From assembly GCA_903920005.1 (NCBI GenBank), contig CAIXKI010000012.1, positions 1 through 45,094 on the forward strand: a DNA stretch of 45,094 nucleotides, given 5' to 3'. The translations under genes were made by a program, and so were the position numbers. The notes beneath the pieces are model-generated. The model saw nothing but the letters and a program-made list of their open reading frames with translations. It ran no database searches and was not told where the DNA came from. Shown here piece after piece: positions 44,490 through 45,094 of this stretch (its first letter is position 1; the number at the start of each line of letters is the position of its first letter). This DNA is from an uncultured delta proteobacterium (GTDB lineage: Bacteria; Bdellovibrionota_C; UBA2361; OMII01).

Positions 44490-44517
44490 CCAATTACTCG
44501 CAGGAAATTAGCGAGCA

Positions 44518-44537
44518 AGGGAGCGTCCCTTTTTATA
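44518..44537 (+). terminator. small second terminator-like hairpin
   Basis: AGGGA-GCG-TCCCT is followed by TTTTAT on the plus strand. The stem is only five pairs, but the U-tract is immediate; it may back up the preceding terminator. Confidence 0.45.
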
Positions 44538-44624
44538 GTAAAGGGGTAGAACCCTCATAGCGCGACACACCCTAAGGCGTGTATGTTATTGTGGCAACGT
44601 CAACACCTTTCAGTACAATCCGCC

Positions 44625-45094
44625 ATGAAGATAGGACGATTCTCAATTCAGGAAGTAATCTTCGGTTTCTTCCGCTTAGACGGCGGATGCATGTTCGGAT
44701 CTGTCCCCAAAAATCTCTGGTCAAAGAGCATCCCGGCGGACAACGAAAATCGCATTCGTCTCGCGTGTCGCTCGTTAATTATCCACGATGGATCCCGTCG
44801 TTTCTTGATCGACGTTGGAATGGGAGAGAAGTGGTCCGACAAGCAACGTCAGATTTACGCGATTGAGAACAATCCACCGTCAACCTGGGGATTCGATCCG
44901 ACAACGATTACAGATATCATACTAACCCATCTTCACTTCGATCATGCTGGGGGAATCTCCCACCTCGATACGGCTGGAACTCCACAGCTCTCTTATCCCA
45001 ACGCGAGAGTCCACCTCCAAAAGGCGAATTGGGACCACGCTCAAAATCCGACCTTGAAAGACCGCGCAAGTTATCTTCCTGATACGGTGCTTCC
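44625..45094 (+). CDS. metallo-beta-lactamase-fold hydrolase (partial, 3' end outside window)
   Basis: The open frame from ATG 44625 ('MKIGRFSIQEVIFG') runs off the right edge (156 residues seen) and is therefore not in the ORF track. It shows 'FLIDVGMGEKW' near residue 63 and the zinc-binding signature 'ILTHLHFDHAGGISHL' near residue 98, the HxHxDH motif of the superfamily. No signal peptide is present. Members with this N-terminus include lactonase-like and general MBL-fold hydrolases; the substrate cannot be determined from the fragment. No clear ribosome site was seen, so the exact start is uncertain. Confidence 0.85.
   Translation, partial: MKIGRFSIQEVIFGFFRLDGGCMFGSVPKNLWSKSIPADNENRIRLACRSLIIHDGSRRFLIDVGMGEKWSDKQRQIYAIENNPPSTWGFDPTTITDIILTHLHFDHAGGISHLDTAGTPQLSYPNARVHLQKANWDHAQNPTLKDRASYLPDTVL

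Overview
The window is chromosomal DNA of a Gram-negative (two-membrane) bacterium with compact genes and about 50% GC. The outer membrane is implied by two predicted beta-barrel proteins, one lipoprotein and several Sec-type signal peptides. No tRNA, rRNA, insertion sequence, integrase, prophage or CRISPR array was found. A strict assignment is not possible by eye. The gene mix (CHASE2/FecR signalling, DprE1/DprE2 homologues outside actinobacteria, parC-parE, secreted Thr-Pro repeat protein) would fit a deltaproteobacterium-like or Bdellovibrionota-like lineage or a candidate phylum, but this is only an impression.

Left part (1-6.9 kb): a cell-envelope sugar block. A HAD-UbiA fusion (cut by the window edge) faces a DprE1-like/DprE2-like pair. 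Together these three resemble the polyprenyl-phosphate-arabinofuranose pathway known from mycobacterial arabinan synthesis. They are followed by a MazG-like pyrophosphatase, GDP-L-fucose synthase, a small proline-rich lipoprotein behind a strong inverted repeat, and an orphan response regulator.

7.3-16 kb: an arginine operon (GNAT-type N-acetylglutamate synthase, argC, argB), a small exported protein, an HD-domain protein, a YebC-family protein preceded by a cluster of GC-rich palindromic repeats, a HEAT-like solenoid protein, and a Ser/Thr kinase-CHASE2 membrane receptor.

16-26.5 kb: divergent from the kinase is a 1148-residue FecR-TPR-beta-barrel protein, then a tandem glycosyltransferase, a ZIP metal transporter, a DapF-like protein in which both catalytic cysteines are serines, RlmC-type rRNA methyltransferase, and a secreted protein with a Thr-Pro repeat stalk.

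26.6-35.7 kb, all on the minus strand: parC-parE, an alpha/beta hydrolase, a thioredoxin-like protein and transketolase, plus a small, codon-biased outer-membrane barrel with a clear terminator. A second copy of the palindromic repeat family lies behind transketolase.

36.3-45 kb: thymidylate kinase, DNA polymerase III delta', a stand-alone MetRS-type tRNA-binding domain, TatD and an enoyl-CoA hydratase. This tmk-holB-met-tatD order recalls the Bacillus replication-origin region. Opposite lies a 990-residue GT2-methyltransferase-GT9 fusion, then a bestrophin-like channel and the start of a metallo-beta-lactamase-fold hydrolase.

The most unusual items are the divergent kinase-CHASE2 / FecR-TPR-barrel pair, the three-enzyme glycosylation fusion, the Cys-less DapF homologue, the DPA-like cluster with a HAD-UbiA fusion, and the dispersed palindromic repeat family.
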